Assembly: GCA_903927965.1 (NCBI GenBank) | Contig: CAIYPA010000051.1 | Coordinates: 1 to 48,093 of the forward strand | DNA length: 48,093 nucleotides | Reading direction: 5' to 3' | Source: an uncultured Bacteroidia bacterium | GTDB taxonomy: Bacteria; Bacteroidota; Bacteroidia; Bacteroidales; Prolixibacteraceae | Shown here: piece by piece, positions 33,384 to 42,624 of the stretch | Layout: every line of letters starts with the position of its first letter | How positions within the stretch are numbered: position 1 is the stretch's first letter | The notes under the pieces: model-generated | What the model was told of the DNA's origin: nothing | What the model saw: the letters and a program-made list of their open reading frames with translations, nothing else | Databases searched by the model: none | Position numbers and translations under genes: made by a program

Positions 33384-34313
33384 ATGAAAAAAACAGGTTT
33401 ACTAATTGTTTTTGTGTTCTGCTTTATTTTTGCCAATGCCCAGCGTGTGGGAATGTCACCTGAATACATCAAGGCACTTACCTCAGAATGGAAAGGGGAG
33501 CGTTCGGCTGATGGCCGTCCCAGGGTATCGGATAATATTTTAGCAAGGTTAAAGAATATTTCGATGGAGGAAGCCTGGGGCGTACTCCGTAATAAGGGTT
33601 TTATGAACCAGTTTGAAAATAACTGGGTGATTATCAATCCAGATAGTGCCATGACCGGCCGGGTTGTGACTGCCCAGTACATGCCATTAAGGCCTGACCT
33701 TCAAAAGCAAGTGAAAGACCAAGGGGTTGCCGAAAACAGGTCTCCCAAAGGTGGGACCAATTCATGGCCAATCGATGTTTTAACAGAAGGGGATGTCTAT
33801 GTTGCAGATAGTTATGGAAAAATAGCTGATGGAACTTTAATTGGGGACAACCTCGGAAATGCCATTTATGCAAGGTCAAAAAGGGGGGTTATCTTTTATG
33901 GTTCTGTCCGCGATCAGGAAGGATTGAGCGAAATCAAAGGTTTCAACGGTTGGATCAAAGGAAACGATCCCTCCTATATCGACCAGATGATGCTGACCTC
34001 CATCAATGCACCCGTAAGGATTGGCCGGGCTACCGTTTTACCGGGCGATGTCGTTTTGGCAAAAAAGTATGGTGTAATTTTCATACCAGCTTATTTGGTT
34101 GAAAATTTGGTCCTTACCTCTGAATTTACAGCTTTGCGCGACCAGTTTGGACATCAGCGTTTGCGCGAAGGGAAATATAAACCAGGCGAAATCGATACCG
34201 AATGGACTGAAGCCATCAAGAAGGATTTCCTCAACTGGATCAACAACTATCCCGGAAAACTTCCCATGTCGAAACAGGAATTGGATAATTATCTGAAAGA
34301 GAGGAATTACTAA
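33384..34313 (+). CDS. Exported RraA-like aldolase family protein
   Basis: 309 residues with a Sec signal peptide (GLLIVFVFCFIFANAQ, cleavage after Gln20), unusual for this normally cytoplasmic family. The RraA/HMG-CHA aldolase core (about 85-260) keeps the active-site pattern: GDNLG (154-158) and YGSVRD with Arg176 and the metal-binding Asp177, plus DVYVADSYGK. Family members include divalent-metal aldolases that cleave 4-hydroxy-2-keto acids to pyruvate plus an aldehyde or acid, and RNase E regulators; the intact aldolase residues and catabolic neighbours favour the first. It sits 14 bases before the dehydratase-like gene. The signal peptide argues for a periplasmic reaction. Confidence 0.85.
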   Translation: MKKTGLLIVFVFCFIFANAQRVGMSPEYIKALTSEWKGERSADGRPRVSDNILARLKNISMEEAWGVLRNKGFMNQFENNWVIINPDSAMTGRVVTAQYMPLRPDLQKQVKDQGVAENRSPKGGTNSWPIDVLTEGDVYVADSYGKIADGTLIGDNLGNAIYARSKRGVIFYGSVRDQEGLSEIKGFNGWIKGNDPSYIDQMMLTSINAPVRIGRATVLPGDVVLAKKYGVIFIPAYLVENLVLTSEFTALRDQFGHQRLREGKYKPGEIDTEWTEAIKKDFLNWINNYPGKLPMSKQELDNYLKERNY

Positions 34314-34326
34314 AAATTGAACTGAA

Positions 34327-35826
34327 ATGAAGAGTATTATACAAAAGATAAAAGAGCAAAATATTACGAGGGAAAAAGGGGAGGCCGCTGCTATCCGGTT
34401 GGAAATCAATAATCCAATGACTGAGAAAAACCGCAGGAATTTTCTTAAGAAAAGCCTTTTGGGAGGAATATCCTTAGCAGGGATGATGACTTTGCCCATT
34501 GAAGATACAATTGCCCAGGCGACCGCCAATGTAAGCAGGTCGTCCAACCCCTCTGAATTAAAAATTACCGACTTAAGATATTGTTTGACCGGTGTGCTGG
34601 GAAATACGGCAATCATCCGTATAGACACAAATCAGGGAATTTATGGTTTAGGCGAAGTAAGGGATGGTGCCGATGTCCGTTATGCACTCATGCTGAAAAG
34701 CCGTATCCTTGGGATGAACCCATGCAATGTGGAAATGATATTTAAAAGCATCAAGCAATTTGGTGGCCCTTCACGCCAGGCAGGTGGTGTTTGTGGCGTC
34801 GAAATGGCTTGCTGGGATTTGGTGGGCAAGGCTTATGGTGTGCCTTGCTGGCAACTGTTAGGCGGCAGATATCGCGACAAGATCAGGTTATATGCAGATA
34901 CCCCCGAATCGCACTCACCCGAAGAACAATTGAAGCTGATTAAATACCGTACCGAAGAACAGGGATATACATGGCTGAAAATGGACTTGTCGATTGGTGA
35001 ACTGAAAGGGATACCTGGTACGATTGTGAACGGAAAATTCTGGGAAAGCGGAAATAAGGATCTTGCACAATGGGGGGATCAGGCAAATTATATGTCCTAT
35101 GGCAATACTGAGCACCCGTTCACACAGATTCAGATCACCGAAAAGGGAATTGAGGAACTCGCTAAAGTAGCTGAACATGCGCGAAGTTTGGTAGGTTACG
35201 AAATTCCTTTATCGACAGATCATTATGGTCATTTCGACCTGAACAATGGGATAAGGCTGGGCCGTGCCCTTGAGAAATACAGGTTGGCCTGGATGGAAGA
35301 CATTGTATCCTGGGAATTGACTGATCAGTGGAAGACCATGTCGGATGCTTTGGAAACACCTCTTCTTACAGGGGAAGATATTTACCTGCTCAAGAATTTC
35401 AAACCACTGATCGACATTCATGCTGTCGATATCATCCATCCTGACCTGTCAACTTCAGGTGGTCTTCTCGAAACGAAAAGGATCGGCGATTATGCCGAAG
35501 AACATGGTATTGCTATGGCGATGCACCAGGCAGGTACTCCCGTATCGTTTATGGCAGGGGTTCATTGTGCTGCCGCGACCCAAAACTTTTTGGCCCTCGA
35601 ACATCACTCTGTTGACCTTTCCTGGTGGGAAAGCCTTGTTAAGACAACTGACGGTCGCCAACTGATCACAAAAGGTTTTGCCAATGTTCCATTAATGGCA
35701 CCGGGATTGGGAATTGAACTTAACGATGAAGAGGTGAAGAAACACCTGCATCCTAAAGACAAAAGCTATTTTGGACCAACTCCCGAATGGGATGACAAGC
35801 GTTCGCATGATAGGGTTTTCAGTTAA
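34327..35826 (+). CDS. Tat-exported mandelate racemase/muconate lactonizing-type dehydratase
   Basis: 499 residues from ATG 34327; ATG 34417 is equally possible and would put the twin-arginine motif N-R-R-N-F-L-K-K six residues from the start, followed by SLLGGISLAGMM. Enolase-superfamily features: N-terminal capping domain (GNTAIIRIDTNQGIYGLGE), catalytic Lys in WLKMD (about 218), metal ligands Asp298 (STDHYG), Glu324 (WMEDI) and Glu350 (TGEDIY), and His400 in AMHQAG. The Lys, His and carboxylates suggest an acid-sugar dehydratase or epimerase. Export in folded form by Tat fits a metalloenzyme. With the exported RraA-like protein and a BASS carrier it points to sugar-acid breakdown outside the cytoplasm; substrate (L-fuconate or another aldonate) is inferred. 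Confidence 0.88.
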   Translation: MKSIIQKIKEQNITREKGEAAAIRLEINNPMTEKNRRNFLKKSLLGGISLAGMMTLPIEDTIAQATANVSRSSNPSELKITDLRYCLTGVLGNTAIIRIDTNQGIYGLGEVRDGADVRYALMLKSRILGMNPCNVEMIFKSIKQFGGPSRQAGGVCGVEMACWDLVGKAYGVPCWQLLGGRYRDKIRLYADTPESHSPEEQLKLIKYRTEEQGYTWLKMDLSIGELKGIPGTIVNGKFWESGNKDLAQWGDQANYMSYGNTEHPFTQIQITEKGIEELAKVAEHARSLVGYEIPLSTDHYGHFDLNNGIRLGRALEKYRLAWMEDIVSWELTDQWKTMSDALETPLLTGEDIYLLKNFKPLIDIHAVDIIHPDLSTSGGLLETKRIGDYAEEHGIAMAMHQAGTPVSFMAGVHCAAATQNFLALEHHSVDLSWWESLVKTTDGRQLITKGFANVPLMAPGLGIELNDEEVKKHLHPKDKSYFGPTPEWDDKRSHDRVFS

Positions 35827-35869
35827 TTTTTAGCCCTGTAATTCAAACAATTAATTTGGGTAAAAACCT

Positions 35870-35940
35870 CTGCGAAAATCAGCGGGATCTGCGGGAGAAT
35901 AAAAAATTGCCCGCAGATTTCGCAGATGGACGCAGAAATC
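35870..35940. repeat. Imperfect palindrome between dehydratase and transporter genes
   Basis: CTGCGAAAATCAGCGGGATC... on the left faces GCCCGCAGATTTCGCAGATG on the right, around an A-rich centre. The words GCGGGA/CCCGC and TCTGCG/CGCAGA pair. This TCTGCG-type intergenic palindrome is frequent in Bacteroidota; no gene lies in 35827-36053. Confidence 0.55.
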
Positions 35941-36053
35941 TAGATAAGTACAATTAACATTTAGAATCAACGATCTTCCTTTTAATGTCTCCTCTAAAGA
36001 AATAGTGGACCAGGGGGGATTTTTCGTTTTGAGAAGATTTTAGTTTTAAAGAT

Positions 36054-37340
36054 ATGGTCAAGAAATTAAGTTTATCACTACTGGTTATTTCCGCAATCTC
36101 TTTTTGTGGAGCACTGCTACTCTTATCTACCGGTAACCCATCGGTTGGTGGTCCTTTGTTAATGGCAGGTTTTATCGCCCTTGCTCTTGGTGTAAGGGGT
36201 TATCCCTCAACAAAAGGATTCTCATATACCATCTGGATTTTTACGGCAGTAACTGCCTCGATGTTCTATCCGCAATTTTTCCTCTCTGTGGGTGATTTCC
36301 AACTTAAATTGTTGATTGTTCCACTTTTACAGATCATCATGTTTGGGATGGGATCGCAAATGAGCTTTGAGGATTTCACTGGGGTCATCAAAATGCCTAA
36401 AGGGGTAGTCATTGGGGTTGGGGCGCATTACCTGATCATGCCCCTGGTAGGATTCGGGATTGCCCATATTTTTAAATTCCCACCTGAAATTTCGGCAGGG
36501 ATCATCCTGATCGGATGCGTGCCAAGCGGTTTGGCCTCTAATGTAATGTCCTATATTTCAAGGGCTAACCTGGCATTGGCAGTCACAATCGGCGCAATAT
36601 CGACATTGTTGTCACCTTTTGTTACACCATTTCTGATGAAATGGCTTGGAGGACAGTATATTGAAGTCAACTTTTGGAAGATGATGCTCGATATCCTGAA
36701 TATGATTATCCTTCCAATCGTTGCCGGGTTTATTTTTAACCTTTTTTCGAAGGAAGGGAAAGTAAAAATCAGTGCAAAAATCCTTCAGTTGGTGGCTTAT
36801 TTCGTTATTATCCTGCTCTCGAACCTGGTCTATATGAAATCCAAAAATTCAGATTTACCAGATTTTGTATTTGCTTTCCTCAAATCGTTGGGATGGTTCT
36901 TTCTACTTCCAATGATGGGTGCTATGTTGTTGAAATATATCATGAAAGGCGATAACCAATGGATGGGAAAAGTCCTCTCATTTATCTCCATGCTTGGGAT
37001 TGCCGTCATTATTACCATTATAACGGCAGCTGGCCGTGATAGTCTTTTGAAAGTGGGGGTGCTGCTGATCATCACAAGTTTCCTGCATAATATGACAGGC
37101 TATACATTAGGCTATTCTGTTTCATGGTTGTTTGGTATGCCAGAAAAAGACCGAAGGACTGTCGCTTTCGAAGTAGGAATGCAGAATGGTGGTCTCGCTT
37201 CGGGACTGGCTTTGGAGATGGGAAAAATTGCTACAGTAGGTCTTGCTCCGGCCATTTTCGGACCTTTGATGAACGTGACCGGTTCTGCCCTAGCGACCTG
37301 GTGGCGCGGTAGGATGCCGGAAGAGGTTGAGAAGGTTTGA
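36054..37340 (+). CDS. BASS family (bile acid:sodium symporter type) transporter
   Basis: 428 residues with about ten membrane helices. After two N-terminal helices (LSLLVISAISFCGALLLL, GGPLLMAGFIALALGV) the BASS core begins near residue 60: QIIMFGMGSQMSFEDF, GVGAHYLIMPLVGFGIAHIF, GIILIGCVPSGLASNVMSYISRANLALAVTIGAISTLLSPFVTPF and VAFEVGMQNGGLASGLAL. The crossover segments CVPSGLASNVMS and EVGMQNGGLA are the sodium/substrate-binding motifs. BASS carriers import organic anions with sodium; plant BASS2 carries pyruvate. Placed after the exported dehydratase and aldolase it could import their product. 228 bases separate it from them, so cotranscription is uncertain. Confidence 0.88.
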   Translation: MVKKLSLSLLVISAISFCGALLLLSTGNPSVGGPLLMAGFIALALGVRGYPSTKGFSYTIWIFTAVTASMFYPQFFLSVGDFQLKLLIVPLLQIIMFGMGSQMSFEDFTGVIKMPKGVVIGVGAHYLIMPLVGFGIAHIFKFPPEISAGIILIGCVPSGLASNVMSYISRANLALAVTIGAISTLLSPFVTPFLMKWLGGQYIEVNFWKMMLDILNMIILPIVAGFIFNLFSKEGKVKISAKILQLVAYFVIILLSNLVYMKSKNSDLPDFVFAFLKSLGWFFLLPMMGAMLLKYIMKGDNQWMGKVLSFISMLGIAVIITIITAAGRDSLLKVGVLLIITSFLHNMTGYTLGYSVSWLFGMPEKDRRTVAFEVGMQNGGLASGLALEMGKIATVGLAPAIFGPLMNVTGSALATWWRGRMPEEVEKV

Positions 37341-37612
37341 GGGAGAGATTTGAAAATTAGTTAATTTGAAGATTTGAAAATGAATTTGGAAGAATATAGT
37401 ATCCCAGTGAAGGAAATTTGTCAATGTACAATCAATTACACCGTAGGTGTTAAACTATTGTAGAATAATAAAATGACACATCGAACAGAGGCACAATCAG
37501 AAAAGTTTAAAAGAGAGAAAAGTTGCGTTGTGCCGCAATGCAAATGTTCTTAGGAGAACCGGTCTCCTGGTTATAAATTGAAGTCAAATTTACCCAAGAT
37601 TAAAATAGGAAG
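37341..37612. other. Intergenic, no gene seen
   Basis: AT-rich with short direct repeats of ATTTGAA/AATTTGAAGATTTGAAAATG type at the left end. No reading frame with recognisable content. Confidence 0.4.
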
Positions 37613-37613
37613 A

Positions 37614-37647
37614 GGGGAAAATAGCTTAAATGCTGTTTTCCCTTTTT
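37614..37647. terminator. Terminator after the response regulator gene
   Basis: GGGGAAAATAGC pairs with GCTGTTTTCCC (one mismatch) around TTAAAT, with T5 on the plus strand and a T-rich tail on the minus strand. It follows the stop codon of the minus-strand response regulator and may also stop read-through from the transporter side. Confidence 0.65.
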
Positions 37648-37653
37648 ATATTT

Positions 37654-38334
37654 CTATGCAATTTCAACAAATTTAAACCCGATACCCCTTACGGTTTCGA
37701 GAAATTCCCCATCAATAAAATCGGACAATTTTTTCCTGAGGTTTTTAATATGGACGTCAATATAATTTGAATTGTAATTTTCTTCGATAATATCGCCCCA
37801 AATGTGTTCGGATATCTGGAGACGTGTGACAACCCTGTTTTTATTGAGTACCAGAAAGCTAAGGATATCGTATTCTTTTCGTGTAAGCGATACTACATTG
37901 CCATGGGATGTGACAAGCCTTTTATCCAGATCAACATCTAAATTATTGATTGTTATGATATTGGCTTTAATACCATGTTTTCGCCTCATGACTGCCATAA
38001 TCCGCGATTTCAGTTCAAGCAACGAAAAAGGTTTTGGTAGGTAATCATCGGCACCCAGATTGAGACCCTTGATCCGGTCCTCAAGGGCACTTCGGGCTGA
38101 AAGGATGATCACGGCTGTGTCGGTCTTATTGGCAATGGACTCTTTCAGCAATTCAAGACCTTCATAATCAGGAAGTCCCAGATCAAGTAGAAGAAGGTCG
38201 TAATCATTTGAAAATAATTTTTCCGAAGCTACTTTTCCTGTATAGGCCTCATCACAAGCGAATCCCTCCTTTTCGAGGTAGTTCCTTACTTCATTGGCCA
38301 AAGAAATTTCGTCCTCTACAATTAGTACTTTCAT
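37654..38334 (-). CDS. OmpR/PhoB-type response regulator
   Basis: 226 residues. Receiver domain (1-115): acidic pocket VEDE (7-9), phosphoacceptor Asp51 in LLLLDLGLPDYEG, Ser/Thr in VIILSARS, and Lys in DDYLPKPFSL (about 101). Winged-helix output (about 125-224): VSLTRKEYDILSFLVLNKNRVVTRLQISEHIW, YIDVHIKNLRKKL, ETVRGIGFKF. It is encoded back to back with the histidine kinase at 38422, across an 87-base region that likely holds both promoters. Target genes are not visible; the repeat protein at 39837 is a nearby candidate. Confidence 0.93.
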   Translation of the reverse strand: MKVLIVEDEISLANEVRNYLEKEGFACDEAYTGKVASEKLFSNDYDLLLLDLGLPDYEGLELLKESIANKTDTAVIILSARSALEDRIKGLNLGADDYLPKPFSLLELKSRIMAVMRRKHGIKANIITINNLDVDLDKRLVTSHGNVVSLTRKEYDILSFLVLNKNRVVTRLQISEHIWGDIIEENYNSNYIDVHIKNLRKKLSDFIDGEFLETVRGIGFKFVEIA

Positions 38335-38421
38335 AATCCAATTTTTTCACTGACATTTGAGGATTCAAACCTAATCGAAAAATTGGTAACGAACAATTGT
38401 AAATGACTTATAATTTTAAAA

Positions 38422-39768
38422 ATGAGACTTGAGTTAAAGCTGGCATCAATAGGTGCCCTTTCAAAAATCGTGATCTTTATTATATTATTCATCCTGCTCC
38501 AAAAGTTTATTGGTTCGCAGGCTCTACGTCATACCGATCGTGACCTTTTAAAAATGAAAGATAAAACGATGTCCATTGTAAACAAAATTGGCATAGCATC
38601 GTTCTTGGACATTGAGAACGACAGTGTTTTTGCGAGTTACAATATGCTCAAGGATGAGTATATAAAAATTGACATAGATACGACTGAAACACCGGGAACA
38701 ATCGAGTTTTCGAATGATGTAAGGGTGATCGAAGAGGAAGAATTTGATTTTCGCATCCTTAACTATGCTTTCGTCATAGGCAGGCAGCATTATTTATTGG
38801 AGATTGGCAAAAATTTACAATTGATCACTTCACTAAACAGGACGCTTGAAAATATATCCATAACGATCATGCTTGTGGTTTTAATCATTACGATTCTTTT
38901 TGATATTGGTATTTTTAAATATTTGCTGGATCCCCTTAACAGGAGGATTATCCCTAAATTAAAAACTATTACCAATCCTGAAACTTATGAATATACCCAG
39001 CTAAAAAGTACAACATCCGATTTTGTCTATCTGAACAATGCATTGAACGAATTGATGCTCAAAGTCACAACAATACTTAAAAACCAACAAAAATTTACTG
39101 CGGATGTTTCGCACGAGTTGTTTACTCCCATATCGATCATGCAAACCAAATTGGAAAACCTTCTGACTTCAGGAAATCTGCCAGACCAATTTGTTGCCAC
39201 AATACTGGATCAGCAAAATCACTTGAACCGTTTGCAACAGATTATCAAGGCATTGCTTCTGATTGCCAGAATAGAGAATGATCAATTCGCTAAAAACGAG
39301 ACAGTTGTAGTCCATGAAATTGTGGATGAAATTATTGTGAACATCGAAGACCGGGCGGATATGAACAATATCACAATCGAAAACCTTATCCCTTTGGGTT
39401 GCACCCTTGCACATGTTAACAGGTCGTTGTTGTATATCATGATATTTAATCTTGTAAGTAATGCAATAAAATACAATGTCGATGGTGGATGGATCCGTAT
39501 TTCAACGTTAACTACATCTGAAAATATTTGTATCGAAGTGGAAGACAATGGGATAGGGATTGATTCAGACCAGATTTCCCGGGTTTTTGATCGTTTTAAA
39601 AGAGTTGACCCAACCTCTGGTGAAGGGCATGGATTGGGACTCTCCATTGTTAGCAGTATTGTCCGTTTTCATGGCGGTTCTATTAATGTGAAGTCAACGA
39701 AGGGGCAGGGTTCTACCTTTAAAATCCAATTACCGTTAAAATATGTTAATTTAATTACCGGCACCTAA
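38422..39768 (+). CDS. Sensor histidine kinase
   Basis: 448 residues. Two membrane helices (about 14-32, SKIVIFIILFILLQKF; about 145-165, ISITIMLVVLIITILFDIGIF) enclose a periplasmic sensor domain of about 110 residues rich in acidic residues. DHp: FTADVSHELFTPISIM with His231 (Phe replaces the usual Arg in SHELRTP). Catalytic ATPase domain: N-box IFNLVSNAIKYN, DNGIGID, FDRFKR and GEGHGLGLSIV. It phosphorylates the divergently encoded OmpR-type regulator. Signal is unknown. Confidence 0.93.
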   Translation: MRLELKLASIGALSKIVIFIILFILLQKFIGSQALRHTDRDLLKMKDKTMSIVNKIGIASFLDIENDSVFASYNMLKDEYIKIDIDTTETPGTIEFSNDVRVIEEEEFDFRILNYAFVIGRQHYLLEIGKNLQLITSLNRTLENISITIMLVVLIITILFDIGIFKYLLDPLNRRIIPKLKTITNPETYEYTQLKSTTSDFVYLNNALNELMLKVTTILKNQQKFTADVSHELFTPISIMQTKLENLLTSGNLPDQFVATILDQQNHLNRLQQIIKALLLIARIENDQFAKNETVVVHEIVDEIIVNIEDRADMNNITIENLIPLGCTLAHVNRSLLYIMIFNLVSNAIKYNVDGGWIRISTLTTSENICIEVEDNGIGIDSDQISRVFDRFKRVDPTSGEGHGLGLSIVSSIVRFHGGSINVKSTKGQGSTFKIQLPLKYVNLITGT

Positions 39769-39798
39769 ATCTTCATGATTCCTTCATAGTAGTAGTCC

Positions 39799-39806
39799 TA
39801 CTTTTG
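39799..39806 (+). promoter_or_regulatory. -7 box for the repeat protein gene
   Basis: TACTTTTG fits TAnnTTTG, 31 bases before the ATG at 39837 and 30 bases after the kinase stop, so the gene can be transcribed on its own. Confidence 0.5.
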
Positions 39807-39836
39807 GATCATTAAACTATAAAAAATATTTTAGAT

Positions 39837-40193
39837 ATGAAAAAGTTAGTTCTCGCATTAAGTTTTGTTTTTGCACTTGGATTGGTTACCGTTAATGCAC
39901 AGGAAGCTGCTAAAAAAGCTCCTGCAGCTAAAGCAAAAACTACACAGACCGTTACAAAACCAGCTGCTAAAGCTGCAACTCCTGCTGCCGCTGCAAAACC
40001 AGCTGCAAAACCAGCTGCTGCTGCAAAACCAGCTGCGAAACCAGCTGCTGCTGCAAAACCAGCTGCGAAACCAGCTGCTGCTGCAAAACCAGCTGCGAAA
40101 CCAGCTGCTGCTGCAAAACCAGCTGCAAAACCAGCTGCTGCTGCAAAACCAGCTGCAAAACCAGCTGCAAAACCAGCTCCTGCAACAAAGTAA
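39837..40193 (+). CDS. Exported Pro-Ala-Lys repeat protein
   Basis: 118 residues. Signal peptide MKKLVLALSFVFALGLVTVNAQ, cleavage after Ala21-Gln22. The mature part contains only Ala, Lys and Pro apart from a short Thr/Gln/Val/Glu lead: repeats of K-P-A-A-A-A-K-P-A-A, encoded by near-identical 30-base units from about 39985 to 40190. A histone-H1-like, strongly basic rod. With an export signal it would be a periplasmic or secreted polycation or linker. Repeat number is likely to vary between strains. Followed by a strong terminator, so it is a single-gene unit. Confidence 0.8.
   Translation: MKKLVLALSFVFALGLVTVNAQEAAKKAPAAKAKTTQTVTKPAAKAATPAAAAKPAAKPAAAAKPAAKPAAAAKPAAKPAAAAKPAAKPAAAAKPAAKPAAAAKPAAKPAAKPAPATK
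39985..40180 (+). repeat. 30-bp in-frame tandem repeat
   Basis: CCAGCTGCTGCTGCAAAACC alternates with AGCTGCGAAA or AGCTGCAAAA in units of 30 bases, about five to six copies, all in the coding frame of the Pro-Ala-Lys protein. Differences are limited to single synonymous G/A changes. Confidence 0.85.
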
Positions 40194-40208
40194 TCAACTT
40201 TAGGAAAT

Positions 40209-40243
40209 AAAAAACCGCAGATGTTCTCTGCGGTTTTTTTTAT
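40209..40243. terminator. Strong bidirectional terminator
   Basis: A-run, ACCGCAGA, loop TGTTC, TCTGCGGT, then T8. Perfect 8-bp stem extended by A-T pairs. It ends the Pro-Ala-Lys gene on the plus strand and can also stop metG transcripts on the minus strand. Confidence 0.92.
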
Positions 40244-40317
40244 TTCCTATTTTATATATTTCAACATATTTCTCCCATTTCTATCTTATATCATCGAAAA
40301 ATTTTGTTGACTAATGC

Positions 40318-42372
40318 CTACTTCACTTCCGATCCATCTTTGATTTTTGATACTGGTGCAACGAATACAAGCGAACCAACCGGATTCTCGGCCATCAGGA
40401 TCATCCCCTGCGACTCGATCCCTTTCAACGTTTTGGGAGCAAGGTTCACCAGAATAGAAACCTGCTGTCCGATGATCTTCTCAGGTTCAAAATATTCTGC
40501 AATGCCGGATACCACAGTCCTCTGATCGATGCCGGTATCAATGGTGAGCTTTAATAATTTTTTTGTCTTCGCCACTTTTTCGGCAGCTATAATCGTACCA
40601 ATACGGATATCCATTTTAGCAAAATCTTCATATTCAATGTTATCCTTTGCAGGTTTGGCCGTGGAGAGTTCCAACTCGTTGGCTTTTTTGGTCGCTTGAA
40701 GTTTATCGACTTGTGCCTGGATCACATCATCTTCGATTTTCTCGAACAGAAGTTCCGGTGTATTTATTTTGTGGCCTGCCCCAATCAGGTCGGTACGGCC
40801 AAGTTCGCTCCAATCAAATTTTGTAAGGTTCATCATCCCGCGCAGTTTGTTCATCGAGAACGGGAGGAACGGTTCAAAAACAATTGTCAGGTTGGCGGTG
40901 ATCTGAAGCGCCACATTCAGGATTGTTTTCACACGTTCAGGATCGGTCTTCACCACTTTCCACGGCTCCATATCGGCAAGGTATTTATTCCCCAACCGTG
41001 CCATTTCCATGGCAAGCCTCAATGCTTCGCGAAAATGGAAGGTGTCCAAAGCTTTTTCAGTTTCGACCTTTAGGTTTCCAATCTCTAAAAGAGCATTGCT
41101 ATCATATTCAGTAAGTTCACCCAATACCGGAACTTCGCCGTTGTAATTTTTATCGGTTAGTATCAAAGCCCTGTTAACGAAATTTCCAAGGATTGCCACC
41201 AACTCGCTGTTGTTGCGTGTCTGGAAATCCTTCCAGGTAAAGTCGTTGTCTTTTGTCTCTGGCGCATTGGCAGTCAGGGTATATTTCAGGACATCTTCCT
41301 TCCCAGGGAAAGCTTCGAGGTATTCGTGCAACCAGACAGCCCAGTTTCGGGAAGTCGAGATCTTGTCCCCTTCAAGGTTTAAAAATTCATTGGCAGGGAC
41401 ATTGTCGGGCAAATTATAGGTGCCCTCAGCTTTTAAAATCACAGGAAAAATAATGCAATGGAATACGATATTGTCCTTGCCAATAAAGTGCAACATCCTT
41501 GTTTCTGAATCTTTCCACCATTTTTCCCAGCTTCCGTATTTCTCAGGTTGATCTTCGCAAAGCACTTTCGTGTTGGAGATATAGCCAATGGGGGCATCGA
41601 ACCAAACATACAGGACTTTCCCCACCGCTTCCGGAATTGGAACGGGAACCCCCCAATCGAGGTCTCGGGTAACTGCACGTGGGTTTAACCCACCATCGAT
41701 CCACGATTTGCATTGCCCGTAAACATTGGGTTTCCACTCTTTATGGCTTTCCAGTATCCATTCGCGCAGCCAGGGTTCATACTGGTCGAGTGGTAGGAAC
41801 CAATGTGTGGTCTCCTTCATGACCGGTTTGTTGCCACTGAGTACCGATTTTGGATCGATCAGGTCAGTTGCATTAAGGGTACTCCCACAACTTTCGCATT
41901 GGTCGCCATAAGCTTTTTCGTAATTGCATTTTGGACAAGTCCCTGTGATATAACGGTCTGCAAGGAATTGTTTGGCCTCCTCGTCATAAAACTGTTCGGA
42001 GGTTTGTTCCGTAAACGCACCTTTATCATACAACGTTTTGAAAATTTCGGAAGCGGTCTCGTGATGGATTTTGGAGCTTGTCCGTGAATAAACATCAAAC
42101 GATATCCCAAATTTCTCAAACGAATCTTTGATCATCCCATGGTATTTATCGACTACATCCTGTGGCGTAATCCCCTCTTTTTTTGCTTTTAAGGTAATTG
42201 GTACCCCATGTTCGTCGGAGCCGCCGATAAAGGCAACCTCTTCGCCTTTGAGACGAAGGTAACGTGCATAAATATCGGCAGGTACATAAACACCTGCAAG
42301 GTGGCCAATATGAACCGGTCCATTGGCATATGGCAAAGCTGAAGTGATCAGCGTTCTTTTGAAATTCTTCAT
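40318..42372 (-). CDS. metG: Methionyl-tRNA synthetase
   Basis: 684 residues. Class I synthetase: [16 protein letters not shown] with a literal HIGH at 21-24, zinc-knuckle pair [18 protein letters not shown], the KMSKS-equivalent KISTS in [15 protein letters not shown], an anticodon-binding helical domain, and a C-terminal EMAP-II/Arc1p-type tRNA-binding domain (about 580-684, [48 protein letters not shown]). It charges tRNA-Met. The C-terminal domain gives the long dimeric form. Preceded by a good TTG-N20-TATCTTTG promoter. Confidence 0.97.
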   Translation of the reverse strand: MKNFKRTLITSALPYANGPVHIGHLAGVYVPADIYARYLRLKGEEVAFIGGSDEHGVPITLKAKKEGITPQDVVDKYHGMIKDSFEKFGISFDVYSRTSSKIHHETASEIFKTLYDKGAFTEQTSEQFYDEEAKQFLADRYITGTCPKCNYEKAYGDQCESCGSTLNATDLIDPKSVLSGNKPVMKETTHWFLPLDQYEPWLREWILESHKEWKPNVYGQCKSWIDGGLNPRAVTRDLDWGVPVPIPEAVGKVLYVWFDAPIGYISNTKVLCEDQPEKYGSWEKWWKDSETRMLHFIGKDNIVFHCIIFPVILKAEGTYNLPDNVPANEFLNLEGDKISTSRNWAVWLHEYLEAFPGKEDVLKYTLTANAPETKDNDFTWKDFQTRNNSELVAILGNFVNRALILTDKNYNGEVPVLGELTEYDSNALLEIGNLKVETEKALDTFHFREALRLAMEMARLGNKYLADMEPWKVVKTDPERVKTILNVALQITANLTIVFEPFLPFSMNKLRGMMNLTKFDWSELGRTDLIGAGHKINTPELLFEKIEDDVIQAQVDKLQATKKANELELSTAKPAKDNIEYEDFAKMDIRIGTIIAAEKVAKTKKLLKLTIDTGIDQRTVVSGIAEYFEPEKIIGQQVSILVNLAPKTLKGIESQGMILMAENPVGSLVFVAPVSKIKDGSEVK

Positions 42373-42412
42373 CGGTTGTAATTTTCCAGCGTTTCTGTCA
42401 AAAACTGAGGTG

Positions 42413-42443
42413 CAAAGATAATACGATCAAAGATAGCAATCAA
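42413..42443 (-). promoter_or_regulatory. Promoter of metG
   Basis: Minus strand: TTG (42443-42441), 20 bases, TATCTTTG (42420-42413), a good match to TTG-N19-TAnnTTTG, about 40 bases ahead of the metG ATG. Confidence 0.7.
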
Positions 42444-42593
42444 GAGGAATTGAGTGGGAGATCAGAAGAACGAAGAAGGGAGACGGGAAATGATGTAATG
42501 AAGATTTAAAAAATTAAAAATGAAGGAATTAAAAATGAAGTTGAAGAACAGGCGGGTTAAGAAACAATATTTAGATTTCCGGAATTTTCATTG

Positions 42594-42601
42594 TATATTT
42601 G
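42594..42601 (+). promoter_or_regulatory. -7 box for DUF433 gene
   Basis: TATATTTG, perfect TAnnTTTG, 23 bases before the ATG at 42625. It supports that ATG over longer in-frame starts further upstream. Confidence 0.55.
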
Positions 42602-42624
42602 TACTTATAATAAATAATTGGCTT

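Noticed and set aside
39985-40180. CRISPR-like regular repeat
   Set aside because: Units are contiguous, in frame and code for a low-complexity protein; there are no unique spacers or cas genes.
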